From an uncultured Lachnospiraceae bacterium (GTDB taxonomy: Bacteria; Bacillota; Clostridia; Lachnospirales; Lachnospiraceae): 15,788 nt of DNA. Numbering within the stretch: the first letter of the stretch is position 1; every line of letters begins with the position of its first letter. The notes beneath the pieces were generated by a model. That model worked only from the letters and a program-made list of their open reading frames with translations. It was not told where the DNA came from and did not search any database. A program made the translations under genes and the position numbers. The stretch is from NCBI GenBank assembly GCA_948688495.1, contig CAPQSW010000051.1:1-15788 (forward strand), given 5' to 3'. Positions 1 through 7,486 of the stretch are shown piece after piece.

Positions 1-25
1 GAATCCAGCTAGCCCAGCTGCATAT

Positions 26-98
26 GGGACATTAGCTCAGTTGGCAGAGCACTTGACTTTTAATCAAGTTGTCCGGGGTTCGAATCCCCGATGTCTCA
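26..98 (+). tRNA. tRNA-Lys (anticodon TTT)
   Basis: A complete 73-base cloverleaf is visible. The acceptor arms GGGACAT (26-32) and ATGTCTC (91-97) pair, with A98 as discriminator. The anticodon stem CTTGA/TCAAG encloses the loop CTTTTAA, so the anticodon at 59-61 is TTT, reading AAA and AAG lysine codons. The T arm has the standard GGTTCGAATCC core. CCA is not encoded. Only 25 bases precede it in the window, so its promoter, or an upstream tRNA in the same transcript, cannot be seen. Confidence 0.97.
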
Positions 99-111
99 TT
101 GTTTCAATTAG

Positions 112-148
112 TGGGAATCCTTGATTTTCAAGGGTTCCCATTGTTTTG
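112..148 (+). terminator. Intrinsic terminator of the tRNA-Lys transcript
   Basis: TGGGAATCCTTG (112-123) pairs with CAAGGGTTCCCA (129-140) through 12 base pairs, one of them a T-G wobble, around the loop ATTTT. A T-rich tail (TTGTTTTGT) follows. It lies 14 bases past the tRNA and ends its transcript. Confidence 0.85.
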
Positions 149-184
149 TCCTTAAAAGTATTTTGATTACACTCTATAGATGGT

Positions 185-943
185 GTGCCGCGAACGCCTT
201 TCTTTCAGTGTTTTTCCGTTGCTGCACAGTATATCAATGTGACTGCAACAAAGAACGGCTCGAGAGTAAGGGCGAAAGCCGTTGCTACGGATATGGCACA
301 TACAGGTTTCCTTAGCAGTTCTACAAGGACGAGCTGGTTTAAGTTCAGCGTGGCAGAAGGAACAGCAGCAAGAATTTCCGCGTCTTTGGAGAACCCAATG
401 GGTGTCAGTGAGTTCCCGCTTAGTACTACCGGAGTGACGGTGTACAAATCAACAAACAGTCTGGTTACCTATTTTAACTTGACGAATCAGACCTACTACC
501 AGACGGCGTCTTCTTCCGATATGACGCTCTCTGCTGGTACATACTACATTGCAGTTACAGGCAATGAATCTTATGGCGGATGGGATGGAAATATACTGTT
601 GAAGAACAGCAACAGGAATATGGGTGAGCTTAACCTGCGTATTACTACGCTGAAAAGACCTGTGCTCTCTAAGCTTACGAATGCAAAAGGAAAGAAACTA
701 CAGGTCACTTTCCGTGCAGTTTCCGGCGCCCAGGGATATGAAGTACAGTATTCCACTGACAGCAAATTTAAGAAGGGCGCGAAAGTGACAAAGGTAAGCG
801 GCGCCAAAGCTGCCAAAGCCACAATCAGCAAGCTGACAAAGAAGAAGACATACTATGTCCGTGTCCGTGCATACAAGACAGAAAATGGGCGGAAGCTTGT
901 GAGCGGATGGAGCGCATTTAAAAAGATAAAGATAACGAAATAG
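185..943 (+). CDS. Surface protein with PPC-like and Fn3-like domains, probably 5'-truncated
   Basis: The 252-residue frame has two recognisable parts. Roughly residues 15-155 look like a beta-sandwich of the pre-peptidase (PPC) type, with the typical stretch LSAGTYYIAVTG. Residues 160-252 form a fibronectin-III-like module rich in lysine (VSGAQGYEVQYSTD, KTYYVRVRAYK), common at the C-terminus of clostridial cell-surface proteins. The N-terminus is odd. The only available start is GTG at 185 with no ribosome binding site, and an in-frame TGA lies at 164-166. Residues 8-14 (QCFSVAA) look like the tail of a signal peptide whose hydrophobic core is missing. No promoter is evident between the tRNA terminator and the frame. 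I read it as the remnant of a secreted protein that lost its 5' end next to the tRNA. It could still be expressed from another start. Its ligand or enzymatic role is unknown. Confidence 0.55.
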   Translation: MPRTPFFQCFSVAAQYINVTATKNGSRVRAKAVATDMAHTGFLSSSTRTSWFKFSVAEGTAARISASLENPMGVSEFPLSTTGVTVYKSTNSLVTYFNLTNQTYYQTASSSDMTLSAGTYYIAVTGNESYGGWDGNILLKNSNRNMGELNLRITTLKRPVLSKLTNAKGKKLQVTFRAVSGAQGYEVQYSTDSKFKKGAKVTKVSGAKAAKATISKLTKKKTYYVRVRAYKTENGRKLVSGWSAFKKIKITK

Positions 944-952
944 CATAATCTG

Positions 953-987
953 ATTGGGCAGATGCGGGGTTACCCGCTCTGCTCAAT
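953..987. terminator. Hairpin between convergent genes
   Basis: ATTG, GCAG and GCGGG (953-968) pair in order with CCCGC, CTGC and CAAT (973-987) around the loop GTTA, giving 13 pairs broken by single-base mismatches or bulges. It sits between the surface-protein stop codon and the end of the minus-strand regulator, overlapping the latter's last codons, so it may serve both directions. Neither side has a clear T tract, so this is a moderate call. Confidence 0.5.
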
Positions 988-1173
988 TGTAAGTATGTCC
1001 CCTACGCCACAGTCCAGACGGTCGCAAATCTTTTCTAATGTGTCAAAACTAATCCGGGTGGTCCGGTTGTGGTTTAAGTTCCGGAGCGTATTGATGGAAA
1101 TTCCGGTATCTTTTGAAAGCTGGTTTTGTGAGACTCCTTTTTGATCCAGCATCTGACTGAGCATAATCTTCAT
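970..1173 (-). CDS. Small XRE/Cro-like helix-turn-helix regulator
   Basis: A 67-residue protein made almost entirely of one Cro/C1-type DNA-binding domain. The helix-turn-helix is about residues 14-35 (QNQLSKDTGISINTLRNLN), and the tail FDTLEKICDRLDCGVGDIL is typical of this small Firmicutes family. I chose the ATG at 1171-1173 because GAGGTG lies 9 bases upstream. The longer GTG start at 1185 would fall inside that binding site. There is no room for a sensor domain. It is divergent from the diguanylate cyclase and shares a 157-base intergenic region with it, so it may regulate itself or that neighbour. That is inferred from position only. Confidence 0.85.
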   Translation of the reverse strand: MKIMLSQMLDQKGVSQNQLSKDTGISINTLRNLNHNRTTRISFDTLEKICDRLDCGVGDILTIEQSG

Positions 1174-1212
1174 AATGATAGGCACCTCATTTCTGTTTTT
1201 TTCAGATTCTAT

Positions 1213-1240
1213 AGTATAAATTTTTTCCCCAGGCAGGCAA
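1213..1240 (-). promoter_or_regulatory. Sigma-A promoter for the XRE regulator
   Basis: On the minus strand, TTGCCT (1240-1235) and TATACT (1218-1213) are separated by 16 bases. The predicted transcript start is about 1205, giving a leader of about 30 bases before the ATG. Both hexamers are close to consensus. Confidence 0.6.
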
Positions 1241-1289
1241 TCCTATGCATGAAAAATAAAAGAAAACTATGTTATTACAGAGTAATTCA

Positions 1290-1298
1290 TGATATAAT
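1290..1298 (+). promoter_or_regulatory. Extended -10 promoter for the GGDEF gene
   Basis: TGATATAAT is a perfect extended -10 element (TGN plus TATAAT). The -35 region is poor, as is usual for extended -10 promoters. It lies about 33 bases upstream of the TTG start of the diguanylate cyclase. Confidence 0.6.
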
Positions 1299-1330
1299 AT
1301 GTTCAAAGCAAATGGCAGGGAGGGCATAAG

Positions 1331-3265
1331 TTGAGAAAAGTTGCATTATTGATGGATGGATGGAAAAGATATTTTACATTTGCATGGCCCGCCGGAATCC
1401 TGCAACGGATTCATGAAACAGAGGAGGTGGTAAACCTCTACATTTTTAACAGTTCCGGGAATTGGAGCCATGATGGGAAATATAACGAAGGGGAATATAA
1501 TATCTTTTGTTTGCCTGATCTTAGTGAGTTTGATGGGATTATTCTGGATTTAACAAATGTTGAGGCAGAATCTGTCATAGAAGGTGTGGTTGAGAGGGCA
1601 AAGCAGGCAGGAGTTCCGGTAATTTCCATTGGAAAGGAATTGGCGGATTTTTATTATGTTGGGATTAACAATAGCAGTGCCATGGCAGGGATGGTGGAGC
1701 ATTTGGTGGAAAGGCACCAATGCCAAAGCTTTTGGTTTGTGATGGGTCCTGAGGATAATTACGAGAATTGTAAACGCGTAGAGGGTATTCAGGAATATCT
1801 GGACAGGCAGGGGATAACCTGGGAAGAGTCTGATTTTTATTTTGGAAGCTATGAATACCAGTGCGGTGTGAGTGGTTTTCGGCATTTTATGGCACAGGGA
1901 AGGGAATTGCCGGATGCCATTGTCTGTGCGAACGATAATATTGCTGTGGGGATCTGTGAGGAGGCAGGGAAGGCGGGTTACCATGCACCGCAGGATTTTC
2001 TGCTTACTGGTTTTGACAATTTTGACAAGGCGGCGTTCTATACACCACAAATTACGACTGTCAGCCATATCCGTGAGGAATCTGGGTATTTGTGTATGCA
2101 GCTTTTGCTTGACATCTGGCAGGGCAAGGATATTTCCCGGTTTCAGTATACGGATGTAGAATACAAATTTTGGGAGAGTTGCGGCTGTGACGCCGATTAT
2201 CAGAGGCAGGATAGGAATTATCTGAAAGGCCAGATTATTTATCAGATAGAAACAGATGAATTTTTGGAAGATATTGTATCTTTGGAATATGAGCTGTTAA
2301 AGTGCAGCAACTTTGCACAAATGATGGATTGTGTGTTTAAATGCCTGCCATCCATGAAATGTGATGCCATGTATCTGGTCATGGATTCTAAGGTGAACGA
2401 TTTCAAAAAGCGGGCGGAAAATTCAGAGGTGTTTATCCGGGAGGAGGAAGATTACTGTATTCATGGTTATCCGGGGAAAATGAATATGGAGTTTTCCTAT
2501 GAGGAACCTGAAGTCCTGCAAAAATTGAATCTTTTGCCGGGACAGATGAAGGTGAGTGAAATCGAAGGGATTTTTCCTTTTTTTGACTGTCAGGAGGCGG
2601 GCGTTAATTTCCTGTTTCTGCCGCTGCATTTTAGGCAGTGGACAATCGGCTACCTTGCTATCCGCAATGCCGTGTATCTGATGGAGAGGCAGTATCTGCA
2701 TCATATTCTTGGCGCTCTTACAAAGGCGATGGAGAATTTAAACAGACACGAGAAGCTGGAGTGGATGAATGAGCGCCTTTCCAATCTGTATGTACGTGAT
2801 ACTTTGACTGGCATGTATAACCGTATGGGTTACCGTAAATTTGCCGGAACATTGTTTGAGGACAGACGCCGGGCAAATAACCTTCTGATTCTGTTTATTG
2901 ATCTGGATCGGTTAAAATATATCAATGATAACTTGGGACATGATATGGGAGACCTTGCGATTCGCGCGGTAGCGGACGCCATCAAAAATACCTTGGATGA
3001 GGAAGGGATTCCGGTACGTCTGGGGGGCGATGAATTTCTCGTTATCCGTGAGGAGATTCCTGGAAAGGAGATTGATGCCATGATTCAGGAAATCCGGAAA
3101 AAGGTAGAACGCAGCGGAGACAGGGTAGGGCTCTGCAATCTCACGATCAGCGCTGGATATGTAATAACGGATAAGGAGTCATCGAAGAAACTGGAAGATT
3201 ATGTGAATGAGGCGGATGCCATTATGTATCAGGAAAAGAAAGCGAAAAAAGCCGCACGAAAGTAA
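1331..3265 (+). CDS. LacI-like sensor domain fused to GGDEF diguanylate cyclase
   Basis: The 644-residue protein should make cyclic di-GMP from two GTP in response to a cytoplasmic ligand. Residues 1-275 match the ligand-binding half of LacI-type regulators (family hallmarks CANDNIAVG and LLTGFDNFD), but no DNA-binding domain precedes them. There is no signal peptide or membrane segment. Residues 285-475 form a poorly conserved middle region, possibly GAF-like, that opens with ESCGC. Residues 485-640 are the GGDEF domain. It has DTLTGMYNR at its start, the metal-binding FIDLD (D524 and D526) and an intact GGDEF at 565-569. The usual inhibitory RxxD site nine residues before GGDEF reads DEEG, so classical product inhibition is probably absent. 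The start is TTG at 1331, chosen because AGGGAGGG lies 7 bases upstream. The next candidate, ATG at codon 8, has no such site. purL follows after 37 bases. Confidence 0.9.
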   Translation: MRKVALLMDGWKRYFTFAWPAGILQRIHETEEVVNLYIFNSSGNWSHDGKYNEGEYNIFCLPDLSEFDGIILDLTNVEAESVIEGVVERAKQAGVPVISIGKELADFYYVGINNSSAMAGMVEHLVERHQCQSFWFVMGPEDNYENCKRVEGIQEYLDRQGITWEESDFYFGSYEYQCGVSGFRHFMAQGRELPDAIVCANDNIAVGICEEAGKAGYHAPQDFLLTGFDNFDKAAFYTPQITTVSHIREESGYLCMQLLLDIWQGKDISRFQYTDVEYKFWESCGCDADYQRQDRNYLKGQIIYQIETDEFLEDIVSLEYELLKCSNFAQMMDCVFKCLPSMKCDAMYLVMDSKVNDFKKRAENSEVFIREEEDYCIHGYPGKMNMEFSYEEPEVLQKLNLLPGQMKVSEIEGIFPFFDCQEAGVNFLFLPLHFRQWTIGYLAIRNAVYLMERQYLHHILGALTKAMENLNRHEKLEWMNERLSNLYVRDTLTGMYNRMGYRKFAGTLFEDRRRANNLLILFIDLDRLKYINDNLGHDMGDLAIRAVADAIKNTLDEEGIPVRLGGDEFLVIREEIPGKEIDAMIQEIRKKVERSGDRVGLCNLTISAGYVITDKESSKKLEDYVNEADAIMYQEKKAKKAARK

Positions 3266-3302
3266 ATATTTTAGGCTGATACCTAATTAGAAGGAGGAAG
3301 TT

Positions 3303-6300
3303 ATGAGCAGCGTAAGACGTATTTTTGTGGAAAAGAAATCTGAATTTGCAATTCAGGCAAAGGAATTGCAGTCAGAAATTAAGAATTATCTGGGTATTAA
3401 GAGCGTAACGGGAGTCCGAGTGCTGATTCGTTACGACATGGAGCATATTTCGGAGGAAACATACCAAAAGGCGTTGCGGACAGTGTTTTCAGAACCTCCG
3501 GTAGATGAAGTGTATGAGGAGACATTTGACGTGGCGGGGGCGGAAGTGTTTAGCGTGGAGTATCTTCCGGGGCAGTATGACCAGCGGGCAGATTCCGCAG
3601 AGCAGTGCGTGAAGCTGCTGAATGAAAATGAGGAGCCGATTATCCGTTCTGCTACAACCTATGTGATTGAAGGTGAGGTAAGTGGAGAACAGCTTGCCGC
3701 TATCAAGAATCACTGTATCAATCCGGTGGATTCCAGGGAGACGGACCTTAAGAAACCGGAAACTCTGGTGGATGAGTTTGAGGAACCGGAGGATGTGAAG
3801 ATTTTTGAGGGATTCCAGGGGATGCCGGAAGGGGAATTACAGGCATTGTATGACTCCCTGGGGCTTGCCATGACGTTCAAAGATTTCCTTCATATACAGA
3901 ATTATTTTAAAGGTGAGGAAAAACGAGATCCATCCATGACGGAAATCCGTGTGCTGGATACTTACTGGTCTGACCACTGCCGCCACACGACTTTTTCCAC
4001 AGAGCTCAAGGATGTGACATTCCAGGATGGCTATTACCGTACCCCGATAGAGGATACGTATCGGGATTATCTGAAGACATATCAGGAGATTTATAAAGGC
4101 AGGGAAGATAAATTCGTATGTCTGATGGATTTGGCGCTGATGGCAATGAAACGCCTGAAAAAAGAAGGGAAACTTGCGGACCAGGAAGAATCCGATGAGA
4201 TTAATGCCTGCTCGATCGTTGTACCGGTTGAAGTGGACGGACAGACAGAAGAATGGCTTGTGAATTTCAAGAATGAGACGCACAACCATCCCACAGAGAT
4301 TGAGCCGTTTGGCGGGGCGGCAACCTGTCTTGGCGGCGCAATCCGTGACCCGCTTTCCGGGCGCACCTATGTCTATCAGGCGATGCGCGTGACGGGTGCG
4401 GCAGACCCTACGGTATCGGTAAGGGAGACATTGGCTGGTAAGCTTCCCCAGAAAAAGCTGGTGCGGGGGGCAGCGCATGGGTATAGTTCCTATGGCAACC
4501 AGATTGGACTTGCTACAGGCTATGTAAAAGAAATCTATCATCCTGATTATGTGGCGAAGCGTATGGAAATCGGTGCGGTTATGGGGGCAGCCCCCAGGCG
4601 TGCAGTACAGCGCCTTACGTCTGATCCGGGAGACATCATTATCCTGTTAGGAGGAAGAACCGGGCGTGATGGAATCGGAGGGGCGACTGGAAGCTCCAAA
4701 GCGCATAACACGCAGTCTACTGCAGTATGCGGTGCGGAGGTGCAGAAAGGAAATCCCCCGACAGAGCGTAAGATCCAGAGACTGTTCCGCCGTGAGGAAG
4801 TAGCTCATATCATAAAAAAATGTAACGATTTCGGTGCGGGCGGCGTATCTGTGGCAATTGGTGAGCTGGCGCCGGGACTTAAGGTACAGCTTGATAAGGT
4901 GCCCAAGAAATATGCCGGCCTGGACGGGACGGAGATTGCGATTTCTGAATCTCAGGAGCGCATGGCAGTCGTCATTGCACCCGAGGATGTGCAGCAGTTT
5001 TTATCTTATGCCGAGGAAGAAAATTTAGAGGCGGTGGAGGTTGCAGTGGTAACCGAGGAACCGCGGCTTGTTTTGGAGTGGAGAGGCAAAGAAATTGTAA
5101 ATATTTCCAGGGCATTCCTGGATACGAACGGCGCCCATCAGGAGACGGCAGTGTCTGTGGATATGCCGTTGAAAGAAGATAATTTCTTTGAAAAAATAGA
5201 GATTCCGGCAGTGGCAGAGGCGTTGGAGAAGGAAGATATCAAAACGGCATGGCTGTCCATGCTGTCCGATTTAAATGTATGCTCCCAGAAGGGACTTGTG
5301 GAAATGTTTGACGGATCCATCGGTGCAGGCAGCGTCTTTATGCCTTATGGAGGAAAGTACCAGTTGACAGAAACGCAAAGCATGGTGGCAAAGCTTCCAG
5401 TTGCAACGGGCAAATGTGATGCTGTAACTATGATGGCCTACGGTTTTGATCCATATCTGTCTTCCTGGAGCCCCTATCACGGGGCAGTTTATGCTGTGCT
5501 TGAGTCCGTGGCAAGAATTGTGGCAGCGGGTGGTGAGTATTCGAAAATACGCTTTACCTTCCAGGAGTATTTCCGCAGGATGAGTGAGGAACCCAGCCGT
5601 TGGAGCCAGCCGTTTGCAGCGCTTTTGGGTGCCTATAGCGCCCAGATTGGGTTTGGTCTTCCCTCAATTGGCGGCAAGGATTCTATGTCCGGGACATTCA
5701 ATGAGATTGATGTTCCACCGACACTGGTATCTTTTGCAGTGGACGTGGCGAAAGAGCAGGAAATCATCACGCCGGAATTGAAGAAGGCGGGCAACAAGCT
5801 GATGATTTTTAAGATTGCCAGGGATGCGTATGATTTACCGGTCTATGGTCAGGTTATGGCATTATACCAGGCTATTCATGAACTGATTCAGAAAAAAGCG
5901 GTTGTGTCTGCCTATGCGTTGGATGGCAAGGGAATTGCGGCTGCCGTAAGTAAGATGGCATTTGGCAATAAGCTGGGAGTTACGATTGAGCCGGATGTAT
6001 GTAAGAACTGTCTCTTTGCGCCGCATTTTGGACAGTTGATTGCAGAGGTTCCGGCAGAACAGGTACCGCTTGTCCAAGAGACAATCGCAAAAGCAATGGA
6101 GGCTTATGCGAAGGAGGCGGCGAAAGAGAACGGCGGATGCGGCAATGAGGCGTACTGTCGTGTATTTGGAGAAGTAAACGGGCATCGTAAGTTTATTTAC
6201 GGCAAGGTGGAGATTTCCATGGAGGAAGCGGTAGAAGCATGGACGGGTACGCTGGAAAAGGTGTTCCCAACAATTGCGGTGAAGGGGAAGGAAGAAGTAA

Positions 6301-7151
6301 AGACAGATGTATTCCGCGCAGACCGCGTGTATGTCTGCAAGCATAAGGTGGCGAAGCCGACCGTATTTATTCCGGTATTTCCAGGGACAAACTGTGAGTA
6401 TGACAGTGCGAGAGCATTTGAGCGCGCTGGGGCTGATACAGTTGTTAAAGTATTCAAGAACCTGAAAGCGGAGGATATAAGGGATTCCGTGGAAGTATTT
6501 GTAAAGGCGATTGAACAGTCTCAGATGATTATGTTCCCGGGAGGATTTTCTGCAGGGGACGAGCCGGAAGGAAGTGCGAAGTTCTTTGCCACGGCTTTCC
6601 GCAACGAGAAGATTGCCGAGACAGTGACAAAGCTTTTGAAAGAGCGGGATGGACTGATGCTGGGTATCTGTAACGGATTCCAGGCGTTGGTTAAGCTGGG
6701 TCTGGTGCCGTATGGTGAAATTCGTGAACAGAACGCTGGATCTCCTACATTGACTTATAATACGATTGGGCGTCATATTTCCAAGATGGTGTACACCAAG
6801 GTTGTGACGGATAAGTCTCCCTGGCTGGCAAAGGCGAAATTAGGAGAGACGTACTGCAATCCGGCATCCCACGGTGAGGGACGTTTTGTTGCGTCCAAGG
6901 AATGGATAGACAGGCTGTTTGCCAATGGCCAGGTGGCAACCCAGTATGTCAATGCATATGGACAGCCTACAATGGATGAGGAGTGGAACATTAACGGCTC
7001 TTATATGGCAATTGAGGGAATTACCAGCCCGGATGGACGTGTGCTGGGTAAGATGGCTCATTCTGAGCGTCGCGGGGATGGCGTTGCCGTTAATATTTAC
7101 GGTGAGCAGGATATGAAACTGTTTGAGAGCGGCGTGGAATATTTTAGGTAA
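3303..7151 (+). CDS. purL: Phosphoribosylformylglycinamidine synthase, single-chain form
   Basis: Fourth step of de novo purine synthesis: FGAR, ATP and glutamine give FGAM, in the cytoplasm. At 1282 residues it has the length of the long single-chain form (E. coli PurL has 1295), with the PurS-like, synthetase and glutaminase parts fused. Visible landmarks are DHCRH at 224-228 in the linker, ETHNHP at 325-330 in the first AIRS-like half, GGKDSMSG at 790-797 in the second, and a class I glutaminase from about residue 1020 (VFPGTNCEYD). In the latter, C1123 (GICNGFQ) is the nucleophile and H1190 and E1192 (SHGEGRF) complete the triad. AGGAGG lies 5 bases before the ATG. No purine riboswitch fits in the 37-base upstream gap, so it is read from the cyclase transcript or from a promoter inside that gene. 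No other pur gene is in the window. Confidence 0.97.
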   Translation: MSSVRRIFVEKKSEFAIQAKELQSEIKNYLGIKSVTGVRVLIRYDMEHISEETYQKALRTVFSEPPVDEVYEETFDVAGAEVFSVEYLPGQYDQRADSAEQCVKLLNENEEPIIRSATTYVIEGEVSGEQLAAIKNHCINPVDSRETDLKKPETLVDEFEEPEDVKIFEGFQGMPEGELQALYDSLGLAMTFKDFLHIQNYFKGEEKRDPSMTEIRVLDTYWSDHCRHTTFSTELKDVTFQDGYYRTPIEDTYRDYLKTYQEIYKGREDKFVCLMDLALMAMKRLKKEGKLADQEESDEINACSIVVPVEVDGQTEEWLVNFKNETHNHPTEIEPFGGAATCLGGAIRDPLSGRTYVYQAMRVTGAADPTVSVRETLAGKLPQKKLVRGAAHGYSSYGNQIGLATGYVKEIYHPDYVAKRMEIGAVMGAAPRRAVQRLTSDPGDIIILLGGRTGRDGIGGATGSSKAHNTQSTAVCGAEVQKGNPPTERKIQRLFRREEVAHIIKKCNDFGAGGVSVAIGELAPGLKVQLDKVPKKYAGLDGTEIAISESQERMAVVIAPEDVQQFLSYAEEENLEAVEVAVVTEEPRLVLEWRGKEIVNISRAFLDTNGAHQETAVSVDMPLKEDNFFEKIEIPAVAEALEKEDIKTAWLSMLSDLNVCSQKGLVEMFDGSIGAGSVFMPYGGKYQLTETQSMVAKLPVATGKCDAVTMMAYGFDPYLSSWSPYHGAVYAVLESVARIVAAGGEYSKIRFTFQEYFRRMSEEPSRWSQPFAALLGAYSAQIGFGLPSIGGKDSMSGTFNEIDVPPTLVSFAVDVAKEQEIITPELKKAGNKLMIFKIARDAYDLPVYGQVMALYQAIHELIQKKAVVSAYALDGKGIAAAVSKMAFGNKLGVTIEPDVCKNCLFAPHFGQLIAEVPAEQVPLVQETIAKAMEAYAKEAAKENGGCGNEAYCRVFGEVNGHRKFIYGKVEISMEEAVEAWTGTLEKVFPTIAVKGKEEVKTDVFRADRVYVCKHKVAKPTVFIPVFPGTNCEYDSARAFERAGADTVVKVFKNLKAEDIRDSVEVFVKAIEQSQMIMFPGGFSAGDEPEGSAKFFATAFRNEKIAETVTKLLKERDGLMLGICNGFQALVKLGLVPYGEIREQNAGSPTLTYNTIGRHISKMVYTKVVTDKSPWLAKAKLGETYCNPASHGEGRFVASKEWIDRLFANGQVATQYVNAYGQPTMDEEWNINGSYMAIEGITSPDGRVLGKMAHSERRGDGVAVNIYGEQDMKLFESGVEYFR

Positions 7152-7154
7152 TAA

Positions 7155-7174
7155 GGCGTGGGCTGAACGGTTAC
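7155..7174. repeat. Solo end of the MITE-like element
   Basis: These 20 bases match the right end of the element at 12625-12644 at 17 positions. The inner 14 (7161-7174) are the exact reverse complement of that element's left end (12416-12429). They begin 3 bases after the purL stop codon. No matching second end or flanking duplication is seen nearby, so this is a remnant or a shared short repeat. Confidence 0.6.
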
Positions 7175-7201
7175 ATTTCAGATAGTAAAGTTAGCTTTTT
7201 T
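7162..7201 (+). terminator. Weak possible terminator after purL
   Basis: GCTGAAC (7162-7168) can pair with GTTAGC (7190-7195), with one bulged G, directly before TTTTTT. The stem is short and the loop is 21 bases, so this is tentative. The left arm is supplied by the repeated end at 7155-7174. Confidence 0.35.
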
Positions 7202-7203
7202 GG

Positions 7204-7233
7204 TTGACAAATGAAATATCACTGTGATAGAAT
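7204..7233 (+). promoter_or_regulatory. Promoter of the ABC-F leader
   Basis: A consensus TTGACA (7204-7209) and TAGAAT (7228-7233) are 18 bases apart. TGA directly before the -10 adds an extended -10 element. Transcription should begin near 7240, just upstream of the leader ORF's ribosome binding site. Confidence 0.85.
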
Positions 7234-7248
7234 AGTCTATATTTTAGG

Positions 7249-7378
7249 AGAGAGGTGAAAAGATGAGAATTTAGTTTACTTTTGAATGCATGAACAATTT
7301 TTACAGTATAAGGAATCGTCTTATGCTGAATTATCATGTTGCCAAAAGTGGATTATGTTCTCATAACCTCTCTTTTTT
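7249..7378 (+). promoter_or_regulatory. Attenuator rod and terminator in the ABC-F leader
   Basis: The leader folds into one long hairpin. At the base, AGAGAGGT (7249-7256) pairs with ACCTCTCT (7366-7373). Then 7263-7284 pairs with 7343-7364 in constant register, with a single mismatch in 22 positions and some G-T pairs. Further up, 7288-7293 pairs with 7334-7339 and 7296-7299 with 7329-7332. The tip CAGTATAAG (7304-7312) pairs with CTTATGCTG (7320-7328). A run of six T (7373-7378) follows, so the base of the rod acts as an intrinsic terminator. The left strand contains the ribosome binding site and all four codons of the leader ORF, so a ribosome held there would open the terminator. The pairing is seen directly. 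The control mechanism is inferred from known ABC-F and erm leaders. Confidence 0.8.
7263..7274 (+). CDS. Three-residue leader peptide (M-R-I-stop)
   Basis: ATG AGA ATT TAG follows a strong ribosome binding site (AGGAGAGAGGTGA, 7246-7258) at normal spacing, yet encodes only Met-Arg-Ile. It cannot be a functional protein in its own right. Its place inside the 5' strand of the terminator suggests a sensor ORF whose translation state controls the downstream ABC-F gene. Lincosamides, streptogramin A and pleuromutilins arrest ribosomes at the very first codons, which would suit so short an ORF. That link is inference. Confidence 0.65.
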   Translation: MRI

Positions 7379-7486
7379 GTGTGCAGAAATATTTGTTGCA
7401 GGGCAGTATTGCCATCGTATTTCTCTGAATTGAGGTCATCAGAATGTAAGAAGGCTGTTTGGCAGCAAGTGCAAGGAGGTACGTGT

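Noticed and set aside
3266..3302. Purine riboswitch ahead of purL
   Set aside because: Only 37 bases separate the genes, too few for a purine riboswitch aptamer with expression platform.
3837..6776. Long minus-strand frames (234 and 304 codons) opposite purL
   Set aside because: They are antisense shadows of a GC-balanced conserved gene, with no ribosome binding sites and low-complexity products.
7286..7424. Further leader ORFs at ATG 7286 (26 codons) and ATG 7290 (about 45 codons)
   Set aside because: Neither has a ribosome binding site, and both overlap the attenuator stem, which explains the sequence better.
7379..7486. Longer ABC-F start at GTG 7379
   Set aside because: It would begin inside the terminator T tract with no ribosome binding site and add a Cys-rich tail foreign to Lsa proteins. 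ATG 7487 has a perfect site.
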